DNA of 64,000 nucleotides from an uncultured Duncaniella sp. (GCA_910576785.1 CAJTJG010000013.1:35593-99592), one strand, 5' to 3'; shown: positions 1 to 9,294, counted from the first letter of the stretch. Translations and numbers: made by a program. Notes: generated by a model from the letters alone, not told the origin.

Positions 1-135
1 GAGCAAAACCTTCACATCGCCTGATTTTGGAGTGTATTCTGTCATATTTTGTTTTAGAGATTGGGCATTTAGTCCTATTACCGCGCACATCACGGCAAGA
101 AGAGATGTAATTTTTATCCTGAAAGTGGGTTTCAT
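1..135 (-). CDS. Exported protein, N-terminal part only (cut by window edge)
   Basis: Only the first 45 codons are present; the gene continues beyond the left edge. The visible N-terminus starts MKPTFRIKITSLLAVMCAVIG and ends a hydrophobic stretch at LNAQ, which looks like a signal peptidase I cleavage site, so the product is probably periplasmic or outer membrane. The ATG overlaps the stop of the upstream glycosyltransferase gene as ATGA, so it is very likely the next gene of the exopolysaccharide operon. Too little of the mature protein (SLKQNMTEYTPKSGDVKVLL) is visible to name a family. Confidence 0.6.
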   Translation of the reverse strand, partial: MKPTFRIKITSLLAVMCAVIGLNAQSLKQNMTEYTPKSGDVKVLL

Positions 136-1205
136 CTGTATATAGCTGTGATCTTGTCGACAAATTTGTCATAAGTCATATTGGCATCATAATAAGCCTT
201 TCCGGCAGCGGCAAGTCGTGCACGCAACTCCTTATCATCCAACACACGGGCTATAGCGCGAGCCAACTGCATGTGATCGGCCGGATCCACAAGGAGCGCA
301 GTCTCGCCATCGACCAGATATTCAGCCTGACCACCATTGTTGGTAGTGATCTCACATATGCCATTCTGTACGAACTCAAGGTTGGATAGCGGACAGGGAT
401 CGCGGAATACCGATGGGGCCACTGCGATATCGGCCTGTTTGATGAAATGTCGTGCCTTATCGGTGAAACCGTAAAAATGTATCCTGTCTGCGATACCTGC
501 CTTTGCGGCTAAGGAAAGCAACTTGCGGTCATATCCGCGATGATTCCACGAGCCTATGAACACCATGGCAAACTCGCGGTCGGCAAGTTGGCAAAGCGCC
601 TTTACCAATACCTCGCAACCCTTGGTCTTCTTGACCCTTCCCGAAAAGAGCAGCAGTGGTGTAGAGGGTGGTATGGAGTATTTGTCACGCAGCGACTCCA
701 CAGGCTCAGGCTCATATGGAGGAATGCTGTTAAGCACCACCTTGCATTTCCCGGCAGGAAACCACCTGTTGGCGCCGGTCCATGCCCTACGCGCCATATC
801 GGAAACGAAGATGATATTATGAAGTTGCCGGAAAAAAGGCCGGAAAAAAATATTGGCCGGTGTGCGGTGGGCATCGTGACGAGTCATCACGATATTGGCA
901 TTACTTCCGGATATCCGTTTGGCCATCACGGCCGCCGGCACAAACTTAACACTATGGATATGCACCACATCGGCATCGGACATCACCGAGGCCAATGCCT
1001 TGACAGCACTGCGGTCAAGCGACCATGAGAATGGGAGCCGCAGATACTTCTCGCCATCCCTGTCCAGATGATCGGTGACTGTGTCGCAATCGCGCGCCAT
1101 GAAGATCACATCATTACCACGCCGCCGCAACTCCCTGCCCAGATCAAGGACATATTGCTCGGCTCCGCCCCAAATTTTTCCGGGGAAAATCTGGATTATC
1201 TTCAT
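132..1205 (-). CDS. GT4-type glycosyltransferase (exopolysaccharide operon)
   Basis: A 357-residue GT-B fold glycosyltransferase. The N-terminus MKIIQIFPGKIWGGAEQYV carries the G-G-A-E sugar-acceptor loop typical of GT4 enzymes. The C-terminal Rossmann half has LLLFSGRVKKTKG (about residues 185-197) and APSVFRDPCPLSNLEF (about 265-280), where the family E-x7-E nucleotide-sugar motif normally lies; here the first Glu appears replaced by Asp/Cys (RDPCPLSNLE). It probably transfers a hexose from a nucleotide sugar onto a lipid-linked oligosaccharide at the cytoplasmic membrane. It lies 26 bases after the 125-residue gene and overlaps the next gene by four bases. Donor and acceptor cannot be read from the sequence. 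Confidence 0.85.
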   Translation of the reverse strand: MKIIQIFPGKIWGGAEQYVLDLGRELRRRGNDVIFMARDCDTVTDHLDRDGEKYLRLPFSWSLDRSAVKALASVMSDADVVHIHSVKFVPAAVMAKRISGSNANIVMTRHDAHRTPANIFFRPFFRQLHNIIFVSDMARRAWTGANRWFPAGKCKVVLNSIPPYEPEPVESLRDKYSIPPSTPLLLFSGRVKKTKGCEVLVKALCQLADREFAMVFIGSWNHRGYDRKLLSLAAKAGIADRIHFYGFTDKARHFIKQADIAVAPSVFRDPCPLSNLEFVQNGICEITTNNGGQAEYLVDGETALLVDPADHMQLARAIARVLDDKELRARLAAAGKAYYDANMTYDKFVDKITAIYR

Positions 1206-1231
1206 GGCTTCCGGATATGTATGTAATATGT

Positions 1232-1609
1232 TCAGATACCCTCTGCTACCTTCACCCTCTTGTAGAGGCGACGGAAATTATCATCGGCCGCCGACAATTC
1301 ATCGGCATGCTGCTCGTAGTCCGTGCCATAAAGGCTCTCGATAAGATCCGGCAGATAGCGGCGCTCGCGGTCGCGGTCAATGGCTCCAGCCACAAGACGA
1401 GCTATCGACGCGGCATATTTCTCCGGATCGATGGCGTGGAGATAGCGTGCCGCCGAGGCGACAAACTGCCCCGTAGAGTCGGCCACCAGCATATTGTCGA
1501 CCAATTCGGGCATGATGTCGTCACACTGTCCGATATTATTGGCTATATACTCATAGGTGAGAAGGCCGTCGTTGTCCTGTGCAAGCTGTTTCTTCAGATC
1601 CTGATCCAT
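1232..1609 (-). CDS. Small conserved-looking protein in the Wzc operon
   Basis: A 125-residue acidic, soluble, probably all-helical protein with no signal peptide or membrane segment. I do not recognise a family. It starts three bases after the stop of the Wzc-like kinase gene and precedes the glycosyltransferase by 26 bases, so it is co-transcribed with exopolysaccharide genes. It contains helical segments such as LVDNMLVADSTGQFVASAARYL and a charged C-terminal half (DRDRERRYLPDLIESLYG). Position suggests a cytoplasmic helper of polysaccharide assembly or kinase regulation, but that is inference from context only. Confidence 0.7.
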   Translation of the reverse strand: MDQDLKKQLAQDNDGLLTYEYIANNIGQCDDIMPELVDNMLVADSTGQFVASAARYLHAIDPEKYAASIARLVAGAIDRDRERRYLPDLIESLYGTDYEQHADELSAADDNFRRLYKRVKVAEGI

Positions 1610-1612
1610 GCG

Positions 1613-4078
1613 TTATTCCTCTTTTTTAGACAGATAATAATTATTGAAGGCATAGCGGCGATATGGAGTATCGTGGAGAGTCGTGCCGTTGAGCACCACC
1701 AGCAGACTATTGAAGCGGTGGGTCATGTATATGCGGTCAAGTTCGGGTATCATGCGGCGGTCAAGAAGTCCGGCGCGCACCACAAAGATGGTGGTATCAC
1801 ACAATGGCGTGATGATCGTGGCATCGGCCACAACATCGGCGGGAGGACAGTCGAGGAAGATATGGTCATATTCACCCTTGAGAGTCTCGAGCAGACGCTG
1901 CAGACGATCGGAATAGAGGAGCTCGGAGGGATTGGGAGGTATGGTGCCGACGGGGAGTATGTATAGGCCCTTGCACTTGGACTCCTGAATGTAGGGGCGC
2001 ACATCGTCGGTGGATTCCGAAAGATAGTCGGATATTCCGCGCGAATGGTCGGTAAGCACACGCGACAGGGAGCCGCGGCGAAGGTCAAGGTCGATGACAA
2101 GCACCTTGCGGCCCTTGCGTTTGAGGGCTACCGAGGCTGCCAGATTGAGGGTGATGAAAGATTTACCCGATCCCGGATTGAATGAGGTTGTCATCAATAC
2201 CTGCGGTCCGCGCTGACGGGTGACAAACTCAAGGTTGGCCCTCAACATGCGGAAAGATTCATTGAGTATACTGCGGCCATGCTCGTGAACAAACAGTTCG
2301 GGAGCAGACTCCACAACCGACGATTTACCCAACAAGTCACGCCAACGGCGGCTGATACGTTTGAATCGGTTGGACTTGGAATTGACTGCTTCGGGTATCT
2401 CTCCGAGGAGCGGAGCCCTCAGTCCCTCGAGATCCTCACGCGAACGCACACGCCCGTTCATATTCTCGTTGATGAATATTATCACTGCCGGGAGGAACAA
2501 GCCTATGACAAGAGCCATCAACAGGATTCTCGACTTGATGGGTGCGGTAGGTTTGAGCGGTCCGAACGGAGGAGTGATGATACGTGTATTGTAAGGAGTG
2601 AATGCGAGCGACAGCTCGTTTTCCTCTCGTTTCTGCAGGAGGAAGAGATAGAGCGACTCCTTGACTTTCTGCTGACGCTCCACCGAAAGGAGATACTTGG
2701 CCTGACCGGGAGAGGAGGCTATCTTGGCATTGGTGGCACGGTCACTCTTGATAAGCGAGCTGAGCTGGGTCTTGAGTGCCTGCTCCTGATTGCGGAGCGA
2801 TGCCACAAGCGCATTCTTTATATTTGTAAGTGATGTATCGAGATCCTTGATGAGGGGAGAATTGACACCGGTGGTAGTGAGCAGGTTGGTTCGCTCGAGC
2901 TGCTTGGTGTTAAACTCCTCGATCTGGCGTGTGATACCCGGATTCTCTATTCCGGAATTGGCCGGGAGAAGTGCATCTTTGTTAAGCGGAGACTGCATGT
3001 AGTCAGCCAGATACTGTATGATGGCAATCTGGGTAGAAACCTCCACCTGTTTTTTTGTATTCTCGTTGGCATCCTGCATGTATAGACCCGAAGCCACCTC
3101 AAGGTCGGGCACGAGATGCTCACCCTTGTAGTCGGCGATATCACTGTCCACATCACCGAGTTCCTGCTGTATCATGGCAAGACGGTCGTCGATGAATTTT
3201 GATGTGGCTACGGCGATCTCCTCCTTCTGCTGCACCCAAAGCTTGTTGTAGAGGTCAATGAGTGTATTCAGTATGTCGTTAGCTCTGGCTACGCTCTCGT
3301 CGTTAATGGTGAAATCGATCACAGTAGCATCATCGCTGGCAAGGGTTATATTGAGTTTTTTCTTATAGAACTCTATGGCGGCGGGGAGCGGCATACGGCT
3401 CACTCCAATCTTGTGGTCAAAGTCGGCTGAATAGTTGGGTCCGGGAGTCACCACCAGTCTAACGGGACCTACCTTCACGGTGTCACCGAGAGTGATCTCC
3501 ACATTATCATCGTAGTCCTCCCTGTCATACGTGAGTGTTGTGATCTCAGCCTTGCCTTCGCCCTTGAGACGAAGTTTCAGCGACACACCCTCATTGAGAG
3601 TGAGATCGGGAAACTCGACTTTCACCACCATCGAGTCCGCGTACAGAGGTACCGGACGCAGGAACTTACGATAGGTGTAGGAGGTCTCCAGCCCGAGGGT
3701 CTTGATCACATCTCCGATCAGAGCCGGCGACTGGAAAGCAAGCACTTCATTGGCCACATCGGACGATGTCTGGAATAGACCGAGATCGCTCAATGCCGAT
3801 GATATGCCCTGCGGATTCGTCTGCTCATCCTTGATCATCACCGATGCCGTGCGGGTATATATCTTCGGGGTACGCAGCATGTAGAGCCCGGCGCATCCAA
3901 GACAGAATATGATTGAGATAACAAACCATTTCCAGTTGATAAGGCACTTCACGAAGAAATCCCTGATGTCAATCGACCCCGAATCGTCATTCTGGTCGGA
4001 AGAGGTATCGGGGGGTGTAAGGGGACTGGGATGTGACTGCTGCAGATAGTTCTGCGTCATATTTTGATCGGGCATCAT
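1613..4078 (-). CDS. Wzc-like polysaccharide co-polymerase / tyrosine autokinase
   Basis: An 821-residue inner-membrane protein combining a chain-length regulator and a BY-kinase. A first membrane helix lies near residues 48-68 (NWKWFVISIIFCLGCAGLYM). A large periplasmic coiled-coil region with a GNVR-type end follows, and a second helix lies near 517-540. The cytoplasmic kinase has a Walker A motif FNPGSGKSFITLNLA near 632-645, Walker A' VLVIDLDLRRGS and Walker B IFLDCPP. The C-terminus is a tyrosine cluster, with Tyr806, 809, 814 and 815 in the last 16 residues, the usual autophosphorylation tail. It controls polymer length and export with the Wza-like protein encoded 29 bases upstream. ATG codons at 4078 and 4075 are both possible starts. 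Confidence 0.93.
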   Translation of the reverse strand: MMPDQNMTQNYLQQSHPSPLTPPDTSSDQNDDSGSIDIRDFFVKCLINWKWFVISIIFCLGCAGLYMLRTPKIYTRTASVMIKDEQTNPQGISSALSDLGLFQTSSDVANEVLAFQSPALIGDVIKTLGLETSYTYRKFLRPVPLYADSMVVKVEFPDLTLNEGVSLKLRLKGEGKAEITTLTYDREDYDDNVEITLGDTVKVGPVRLVVTPGPNYSADFDHKIGVSRMPLPAAIEFYKKKLNITLASDDATVIDFTINDESVARANDILNTLIDLYNKLWVQQKEEIAVATSKFIDDRLAMIQQELGDVDSDIADYKGEHLVPDLEVASGLYMQDANENTKKQVEVSTQIAIIQYLADYMQSPLNKDALLPANSGIENPGITRQIEEFNTKQLERTNLLTTTGVNSPLIKDLDTSLTNIKNALVASLRNQEQALKTQLSSLIKSDRATNAKIASSPGQAKYLLSVERQQKVKESLYLFLLQKREENELSLAFTPYNTRIITPPFGPLKPTAPIKSRILLMALVIGLFLPAVIIFINENMNGRVRSREDLEGLRAPLLGEIPEAVNSKSNRFKRISRRWRDLLGKSSVVESAPELFVHEHGRSILNESFRMLRANLEFVTRQRGPQVLMTTSFNPGSGKSFITLNLAASVALKRKGRKVLVIDLDLRRGSLSRVLTDHSRGISDYLSESTDDVRPYIQESKCKGLYILPVGTIPPNPSELLYSDRLQRLLETLKGEYDHIFLDCPPADVVADATIITPLCDTTIFVVRAGLLDRRMIPELDRIYMTHRFNSLLVVLNGTTLHDTPYRRYAFNNYYLSKKEE

Positions 4079-4107
4079 TGTTGACGGAATGTAGGTTATT
4101 TCGGAAA

Positions 4108-4917
4108 TTAGCGAATAGCGATTGCGGTTACCGTTGTGGCAAGAGTGGCGATGGATATCCAGAACGACGGAGTGAGGATAGTGTTGGCATTGAGCTGCGA
4201 CTGACGGATACGCGTGGGGTTCGGCTCAACATAGATCACATCTTCCTGCTGGAGATAGTAGGCCGGGGAATTGCGCACCTCATCGGCGGAGAGGAGATTC
4301 ACTATATAGGTCTTCTGCTCTCCATTTTCCGTACGGAGCACCTTCACGCTCTCGCGCTCAGCCTGGATATTGAGGTCGCCGGCCACACCGAGCGCATCCA
4401 GTATAGTCATGTCATCGCGGTCGATAGCATAGCGGCCGGGGGTTCTAACCTCACCGAGAACGGATACGCCGGCATTCTGGATCTCCACCGTCACGGATGG
4501 ATCCTTGATATAGTCGCCGGCTATGAGCATTCCCTTGATAAGGCCTGCCACCTCCGGACGTGACATACCGGCCACATGGATCTCTCCGAGGAAAGGAAAG
4601 TCAATATCGCCGGCTGCATTGACAGTATAGGCGAGTGCGCCCTGATTCTGGGTGTAGCGTGTGGATGACTGTCCGACATAACGGCTCATATAGGGAAGAT
4701 TGAACATGTCGGCCACAATGGGATCCTTCGCATTGACCACGATCAGAAGTTTATCGTTAGGCTTGACTGTTAGCACTTTGGATGATACAGGAGCGACAGT
4801 CTGCATTGTCACGTCCTGAAAATACACAATATCCTTTGGGGTCTTGCACGAGGAGCATGCAAGGGTTGCAATAATAGTTAATGCGCAAATAAAATAGTTG
4901 AGGTGTGATTTAGACAT
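4108..4917 (-). CDS. Wza-like polysaccharide export lipoprotein
   Basis: About 269 residues. The signal peptide ends in a lipobox around LACSSC (Cys21 or Cys24), so it is an outer-membrane lipoprotein. The mature part has a polysaccharide export (Poly_export) domain (KPNDKLLIVVNAKDP...) followed by a SLBB-type beta-grasp domain (VSVLGEVRTPGRYAI), and ends in one predicted membrane helix (PSFWISIATLATTVTAIAI), as in Bacteroidales Wza homologues. It would form the outer-membrane channel for the polymer, paired with the Wzc-like kinase downstream. I chose the ATG at 4917; an upstream in-frame TTG adds only two residues. A Bacteroidetes -7 box lies about 95 bases upstream. Confidence 0.92.
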   Translation of the reverse strand: MSKSHLNYFICALTIIATLACSSCKTPKDIVYFQDVTMQTVAPVSSKVLTVKPNDKLLIVVNAKDPIVADMFNLPYMSRYVGQSSTRYTQNQGALAYTVNAAGDIDFPFLGEIHVAGMSRPEVAGLIKGMLIAGDYIKDPSVTVEIQNAGVSVLGEVRTPGRYAIDRDDMTILDALGVAGDLNIQAERESVKVLRTENGEQKTYIVNLLSADEVRNSPAYYLQQEDVIYVEPNPTRIRQSQLNANTILTPSFWISIATLATTVTAIAIR

Positions 4918-5009
4918 AGTCAACCTTAAGCTCTTTTTTATGTGGGGTGTATGAGTGGAATTGCCGTAAAAGTCCGCATTGGTGTCATCTGAAGACGGTC
5001 ACAGCGAGG

Positions 5010-5017
5010 CAAAATTA
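5010..5017 (-). promoter_or_regulatory. Bacteroidetes promoter -7 box for the exopolysaccharide operon
   Basis: On the minus strand the sequence reads TAATTTTG, matching TAnnTTTG, with a TTG 20 bases upstream (5038-5040), the expected -33 spacing. It lies about 93 bases before the export lipoprotein start, in the gap separating this operon from the penicillin-binding protein gene. Confidence 0.65.
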
Positions 5018-5055
5018 GTAATTTTTAATATTAGTTGCAACTTTATCACCGATAA

Positions 5056-7467
5056 TTATTCAAATACACCCTCTATGGTGGCTTCCTCGGCATTGTTGTC
5101 GGCATCGGGCTCGTCATCATAGAATCCGTAGAACTCCTTCTCGCAGAGATTGAACGATGCGGGGAATTCAAAGCGTGCGGACTGCGACATCTTGAGCGAA
5201 GGATCCGCATATACTTTCTTCATGAACCGGCCATAGATCGGGAGCGCCATCGAGGCTCCCTGACCATAGGCCATGGTGTTGAAGTGTATGAAACGCTCAT
5301 CGCCGCCTACCCACGTTCCGGCCACAAGCTCAGGGGTGAAGCCCATAAACCAACCATCGGCATTATAATTGGTGGTACCTGTCTTGCCGCCCATCTCGGC
5401 CGTAAGGCCGAATCGCGAACGCACACGATGTGCCGTACCCTCGTTGACCACATTGAGCAGCATGGAGAGAATACGGTAATAGGCCTTCTCGGATATTACT
5501 TCCGTGTGACGCGGGGAGAATTCGGATATGATATTGCCATTGTTGTCGGCTATCGCTGTGACAAACATAGGGTCAACCCTCATGCCGTTGTTGGCAAATG
5601 CGGAGTATGCCGTCACCATCTCCTTGACGGATACATCGGCAGGCCCGAGGCATAGCGACATGACCGGAGGCAGTTGGGCCGTGATACCGAAGTTGTGCAT
5701 GGTACGCACCAACGACGGGGGGGAGAGCTGCGATATCAGGCGTGCGGAGATCCAGTTGTTGGAGTTGGTGAGAGCCCAACGCAAATCAACCATCTCGCCC
5801 ACACGTGCGCGTCCGGCATTGCGCGGAGCCCACACCTTGCCATTTTCATCAGTGATGACAGGCTGTGTGTTGGAGAACACATCACATGGCGTATATCCTT
5901 CCTCCATCGCATAGGTGTAGAGGAACGGTTTCACTGTCGATCCAATCTGACGGCGTCCGGTGGAAACCATATCATATTGGAAGTATGAGAAGTCCGGGCC
6001 ACCCACATATGCTTTGATATGTCCGTTCAGAGGATTCATGGCCATGAATCCCGTACGGAGGAAATGCTTATGGTAGAGCACCGAGTCGAGCGGCGTCATC
6101 ACCGTGTCGACCGAGCCTGCATAGGTGAACACCTTCATCTCACGCGGAGTATTGAACGCACGGTCGATCTCTGCCCTCGAGGCTCCGGCACGGGTCATCA
6201 CTCGATAGCGGTCTGTATTTTTCATCGCATTCCTTATCAGGTGGTTGCGACGTATCTCAGAGAGTTCCGCACGGTCGGTGGTATAGGGCGCACCCTTGGT
6301 GCCACGCTTCTCACGGAAGAATGCTTTCTGAAGATCTCCACCAAGATGCTCGGCCACAGCCTCCTCTGCATATTGCTGCATGCGGGAGTCGATGGTAGTG
6401 TAGATCTTCAATCCGTCGGTATAGATATCATATTTCGATCCGTCCGGCTTAGGATTCTTCTCGATCCAGCCAAACAGGGGATTGGTCTCCCAAGCTATGG
6501 AATCGTCAACGAATTTCTGGTTCTCCCAACCACGGTAGTTGGCCCGGTCCGGCTTCTTGGCTCTGAGCATGCGGCGCAGCTCCTCTCTGAAGTAAGGAGC
6601 TATACCGTCCTTTACATCCACACGGTGAAAATTGAGCGTGAGAGGCAGGGCAGAGAGCGAGTCGAGCTCAGCCTTCGTGAGCTTGCCGGCCTTGTTCATC
6701 TGTGCAAGCACTACATTACGGCGTTCACGGGTGCGTTCGCTCTTGCGCACGGGATTGTAATAAGAAGGATTCTTCACCATCCCCACCAGCGTAGCCGCTT
6801 CCTCGATGTTGAGATCCTTGGGCTCCTTGCCGAAATAGACATGGGCCGCGCTCTTTATACCAACGGCATTGTAGAGGAAGTCAAACTGGTTGAGATACAT
6901 CTTTATGATCTCCTCCTTCGAGTAATACCTCTCAAGCTTCACGGCTATCATCCACTCGATAGGCTTCTGCATGGCTCGCGTCAGCAATCCAGAGCTTTCG
7001 GGAGAATACAGCTGCTTGGCCAGCTGCTGTGTGAGCGTCGATCCTCCTCCCGCATTCTTGTTGCCCATGAGTATGGTCTTGAACAGCACACGGCCGAGAC
7101 CACGCATGTCGATCCCGGAATGCTCTTCGAAGCGCACATCCTCGGTGGATATGAGCGCATCTATCACATGAGGCGATACCTCGTCGAAATCGGCATACAC
7201 ACGGTTGCCTGTTCCTGCGAAATAGCGGCCTATCTCCTTGCCATCGGCAGAGTAGAGCACGGATGCGAACCGGTCGGTAGGGTTCTTGAGTTCCTCGACC
7301 GGCGGCATATAGCCGATAGCGCCGTTATATACAAGAAAAAGGAAGAAAAAGAGTCCGGCCACCGCCGCCACAAAGAGCAGCCACATCGTGGCTATTATGC
7401 CACGATGACTCTTCGGTGACTTCTGCGGTTTGCGGGATGTTTCGGGAGCGAGGTCGGATTTTTGCAT
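5056..7467 (-). CDS. Class A penicillin-binding protein (PBP1A-type)
   Basis: An 803-residue bifunctional peptidoglycan synthase. A short cytoplasmic N-terminus is followed by one membrane helix (about 24-47). The GT51 glycosyltransferase domain shows STEDVRFEEHSGID (catalytic Glu109), GGSTLTQQLAKQL (about 141-153) and KEEIIKMYLNQ. The transpeptidase domain shows the SxxK motif GSTVKPF near 508, the SxN motif SNNW near 569 and the KTG box KTGTTN near 694. It polymerises lipid II and cross-links stem peptides in the periplasm. The ATG shares one base with the stop of the GDP-fucose synthase gene (TAATG), so the two are translationally coupled. Confidence 0.96.
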   Translation of the reverse strand: MQKSDLAPETSRKPQKSPKSHRGIIATMWLLFVAAVAGLFFFLFLVYNGAIGYMPPVEELKNPTDRFASVLYSADGKEIGRYFAGTGNRVYADFDEVSPHVIDALISTEDVRFEEHSGIDMRGLGRVLFKTILMGNKNAGGGSTLTQQLAKQLYSPESSGLLTRAMQKPIEWMIAVKLERYYSKEEIIKMYLNQFDFLYNAVGIKSAAHVYFGKEPKDLNIEEAATLVGMVKNPSYYNPVRKSERTRERRNVVLAQMNKAGKLTKAELDSLSALPLTLNFHRVDVKDGIAPYFREELRRMLRAKKPDRANYRGWENQKFVDDSIAWETNPLFGWIEKNPKPDGSKYDIYTDGLKIYTTIDSRMQQYAEEAVAEHLGGDLQKAFFREKRGTKGAPYTTDRAELSEIRRNHLIRNAMKNTDRYRVMTRAGASRAEIDRAFNTPREMKVFTYAGSVDTVMTPLDSVLYHKHFLRTGFMAMNPLNGHIKAYVGGPDFSYFQYDMVSTGRRQIGSTVKPFLYTYAMEEGYTPCDVFSNTQPVITDENGKVWAPRNAGRARVGEMVDLRWALTNSNNWISARLISQLSPPSLVRTMHNFGITAQLPPVMSLCLGPADVSVKEMVTAYSAFANNGMRVDPMFVTAIADNNGNIISEFSPRHTEVISEKAYYRILSMLLNVVNEGTAHRVRSRFGLTAEMGGKTGTTNYNADGWFMGFTPELVAGTWVGGDERFIHFNTMAYGQGASMALPIYGRFMKKVYADPSLKMSQSARFEFPASFNLCEKEFYGFYDDEPDADNNAEEATIEGVFE

Positions 7468-8408
7468 TATCGTTCTGCGCGGATAGGATTGTTGAGGAAA
7501 TCATCGTAGGCCATGCGGAGACCGTCGGGGAGCTCAGTGGAGTATGTCCAGCCCAAACGGGTGGCCTTGCTGACATCGAGCAGCTTGCGGGGGGTGCCGT
7601 TGGGGCGTGTGGTATCCCACTCGATCTTGCCACCGAACCCTACGGTGGAGGCCACGAGCCCGGCCAGTTCCTTGATGGTTATCTCCTTGCCGGAACCTGC
7701 ATTGACGGTCTCGGCATCAGAATAGTTGTTCATGAGGAACACACACAGCTGCGCAAGATCATCTACATAAAGGAATTCCCGAAGAGGAGACCCGTCACCC
7801 CAACACACAACCTTCTCCAGGCCCTGTTCCTTAGCCTCATGGAAACGGCGTATCAACGCCGGGAGCACATGGGAATGTTCAGGATGATAATTGTCGCCAG
7901 GACCATAGAGATTCGTGGGCATCACGGAGATGAAGTCCGCACCATGCTGACGGCGCAGATACTCGCAGTACTTCAGGCCCGAGATCTTGGCCAGGGCATA
8001 AGCCTCGTTAGTCTTCTCAAGCGAGGAGGTGAGCAGACAGCTCTCTGGCATGGGCTGCGGAGCCATGCGCGGATATATACATGATGATCCGAGGAAGAGG
8101 AGCTTGCGGCATCCATTGCGCCATGCGGCACGTATCACGTTCATCTCGAGCATCATATTGTCATACAGAAAATCGGCCGGAGCAGCATCATTGGCAGCGA
8201 TACCTCCAACCTTGGCAGCAGCGAGAAACACGTAGTCCGGCTTCTCGGCTATGAAAAACTTATTGACCGCCTGCTGGTTCACAAGATCCAGCTGACTGTG
8301 TGTACGGGTGACTATGTTGTTGTAACCCTGCTTCCTGAGCTCACGCACAATCGCCGAACCTACCATGCCACGATGGCCTGCCACATAAATTTTCGCGTCT
8401 TTTTCCAT
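7467..8408 (-). CDS. fcl: GDP-L-fucose synthase
   Basis: A 313-residue extended short-chain dehydrogenase. It begins with a Rossmann NADP-binding motif (GHRGMVGSAI, residues 11-20). The catalytic triad is visible as Ser108 (GSSCIYP), Tyr137 and Lys141 (YALAKISG). Length and motifs match the GDP-4-keto-6-deoxymannose 3,5-epimerase/4-reductase that completes GDP-fucose synthesis in the cytosol. Its usual partner, GDP-mannose 4,6-dehydratase, is not in this window. It is the first gene of a two-gene unit with the penicillin-binding protein. The C-terminus (PIRAER) is complete. Confidence 0.94.
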   Translation of the reverse strand: MEKDAKIYVAGHRGMVGSAIVRELRKQGYNNIVTRTHSQLDLVNQQAVNKFFIAEKPDYVFLAAAKVGGIAANDAAPADFLYDNMMLEMNVIRAAWRNGCRKLLFLGSSCIYPRMAPQPMPESCLLTSSLEKTNEAYALAKISGLKYCEYLRRQHGADFISVMPTNLYGPGDNYHPEHSHVLPALIRRFHEAKEQGLEKVVCWGDGSPLREFLYVDDLAQLCVFLMNNYSDAETVNAGSGKEITIKELAGLVASTVGFGGKIEWDTTRPNGTPRKLLDVSKATRLGWTYSTELPDGLRMAYDDFLNNPIRAER

Positions 8409-8430
8409 ATCTTTTATCTCTTTTAAACTG

Positions 8431-8438
8431 CAAAATTA
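8431..8438 (-). promoter_or_regulatory. Promoter -7 box for fcl/PBP unit
   Basis: The minus strand reads TAATTTTG (TAnnTTTG) 22 bases before the fcl ATG. No clear -33 TTTG is visible upstream. The predicted transcript would have a leader of roughly 15 bases. Confidence 0.55.
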
Positions 8439-8609
8439 GATATTCCCACCGACATTTCATCCCTACTGATAGCGAAGAATTGTTAAAATAGATTGAACAT
8501 GCCATCATAAGCCTCCGATCCGGACCTAATATCCTGATGAGAAACACACGATCCATGGCATCAGGATTCAAATTTCAAATCAAATATCATATATTTCAAA
8601 ATTAATACA

Positions 8610-8617
8610 TATCTTTG
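8610..8617 (+). promoter_or_regulatory. Promoter -7 box for the nitroreductase-fold gene
   Basis: TATCTTTG matches TAnnTTTG and is followed by C as in most such boxes. It lies 45-52 bases upstream of the chosen start at 8662. The region 8409-8609 otherwise holds only AT-rich divergent promoter sequence; I see no gene in it. Confidence 0.55.
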
Positions 8618-8661
8618 CATACGGGGCATACATGCACGCCCCGAACGAAAACACTCAATCT

Positions 8662-9294
8662 ATGAGATATCTATCATTCTCCATGGCAGCCCTGTGCTGC
8701 CTGGCCGCAAAAGGCCGGGAAACAGCACTCCCTGCTCCCGATACCACGGCCGGTATGCCTGTGATGGAAGCGTTCGCCAAACGCCAGTCCACACGCCAGT
8801 TTGACTCTCGCGCCCTCTCGCGTCAGGAGCTGTCCAATCTACTGTGGGCCACCATGGGCATGAACCGGCCTGAGACCTCCAGGCTCACAGCTCCATCCTG
8901 CCAGAACAAGCAGGAGATACGGCTATACGTCTTCACCTCCGACGGCGCTTATGAATATATTCCCGCCACACACTCGCTCGACACTGTAGCCACAGGCGAT
9001 CACCGCGCACTCGTGGCAGGGCGGCAGGACTTCGTGTGCGAAGCGCCGGTATCGCTTGTCATTGTGGCCGACATGGACCGTTTCGGCAGCACCGATGCAC
9101 GTGCGATGATGATGGCTGCGGTAGACGCCGGCATAGTCAGCGAGAACGCTTGTCTGGCAGCGTCCGGACTTGGTCTCGCCACAGTGCCTCGCGCGTCAAT
9201 GGACACCGCCGCAATAACAACACTTCTCGGCCTGAACGAGCGGCAGATACCGTTGATGAACAATCCGGTCGGTCATTTCAGGGCGGCGGAATAA
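8662..9294 (+). CDS. Exported nitroreductase-fold protein (SagB/ThcOx-like)
   Basis: About 210 residues from this start. The N-terminus MRYLSFSMAALCCLAAKG looks like a signal peptide, which is why I prefer the ATG at 8662 over the in-frame ATG ten codons upstream (8632). The mature part has the family opening MEAFAKRQSTRQFDSRALSRQ, where R-x-S-x-R contacts FMN phosphate, then LSNLLWATMGMNR and a C-terminal AACLAASGLGLATVPRA-type segment. Such proteins are FMN oxidoreductases, in Bacteroidales often of the short SagB-type class with a leader; the substrate is unknown. It is a single gene with its own promoter, before the mannan locus. Confidence 0.8.
   Translation: MRYLSFSMAALCCLAAKGRETALPAPDTTAGMPVMEAFAKRQSTRQFDSRALSRQELSNLLWATMGMNRPETSRLTAPSCQNKQEIRLYVFTSDGAYEYIPATHSLDTVATGDHRALVAGRQDFVCEAPVSLVIVADMDRFGSTDARAMMMAAVDAGIVSENACLAASGLGLATVPRASMDTAAITTLLGLNERQIPLMNNPVGHFRAAE

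Noticed and set aside
1217..1966. A 249-codon plus-strand frame opposite the 125-residue gene and the Wzc C-terminus
   Set aside because: It overlaps the Wzc Walker B and tyrosine-tail coding region; no domain seen.
6019..7419. A 466-codon open frame on the plus strand opposite the penicillin-binding protein gene
   Set aside because: The opposite strand encodes a full class A PBP with all catalytic motifs. The plus-strand frame has no recognisable domain and reflects biased third codon positions.
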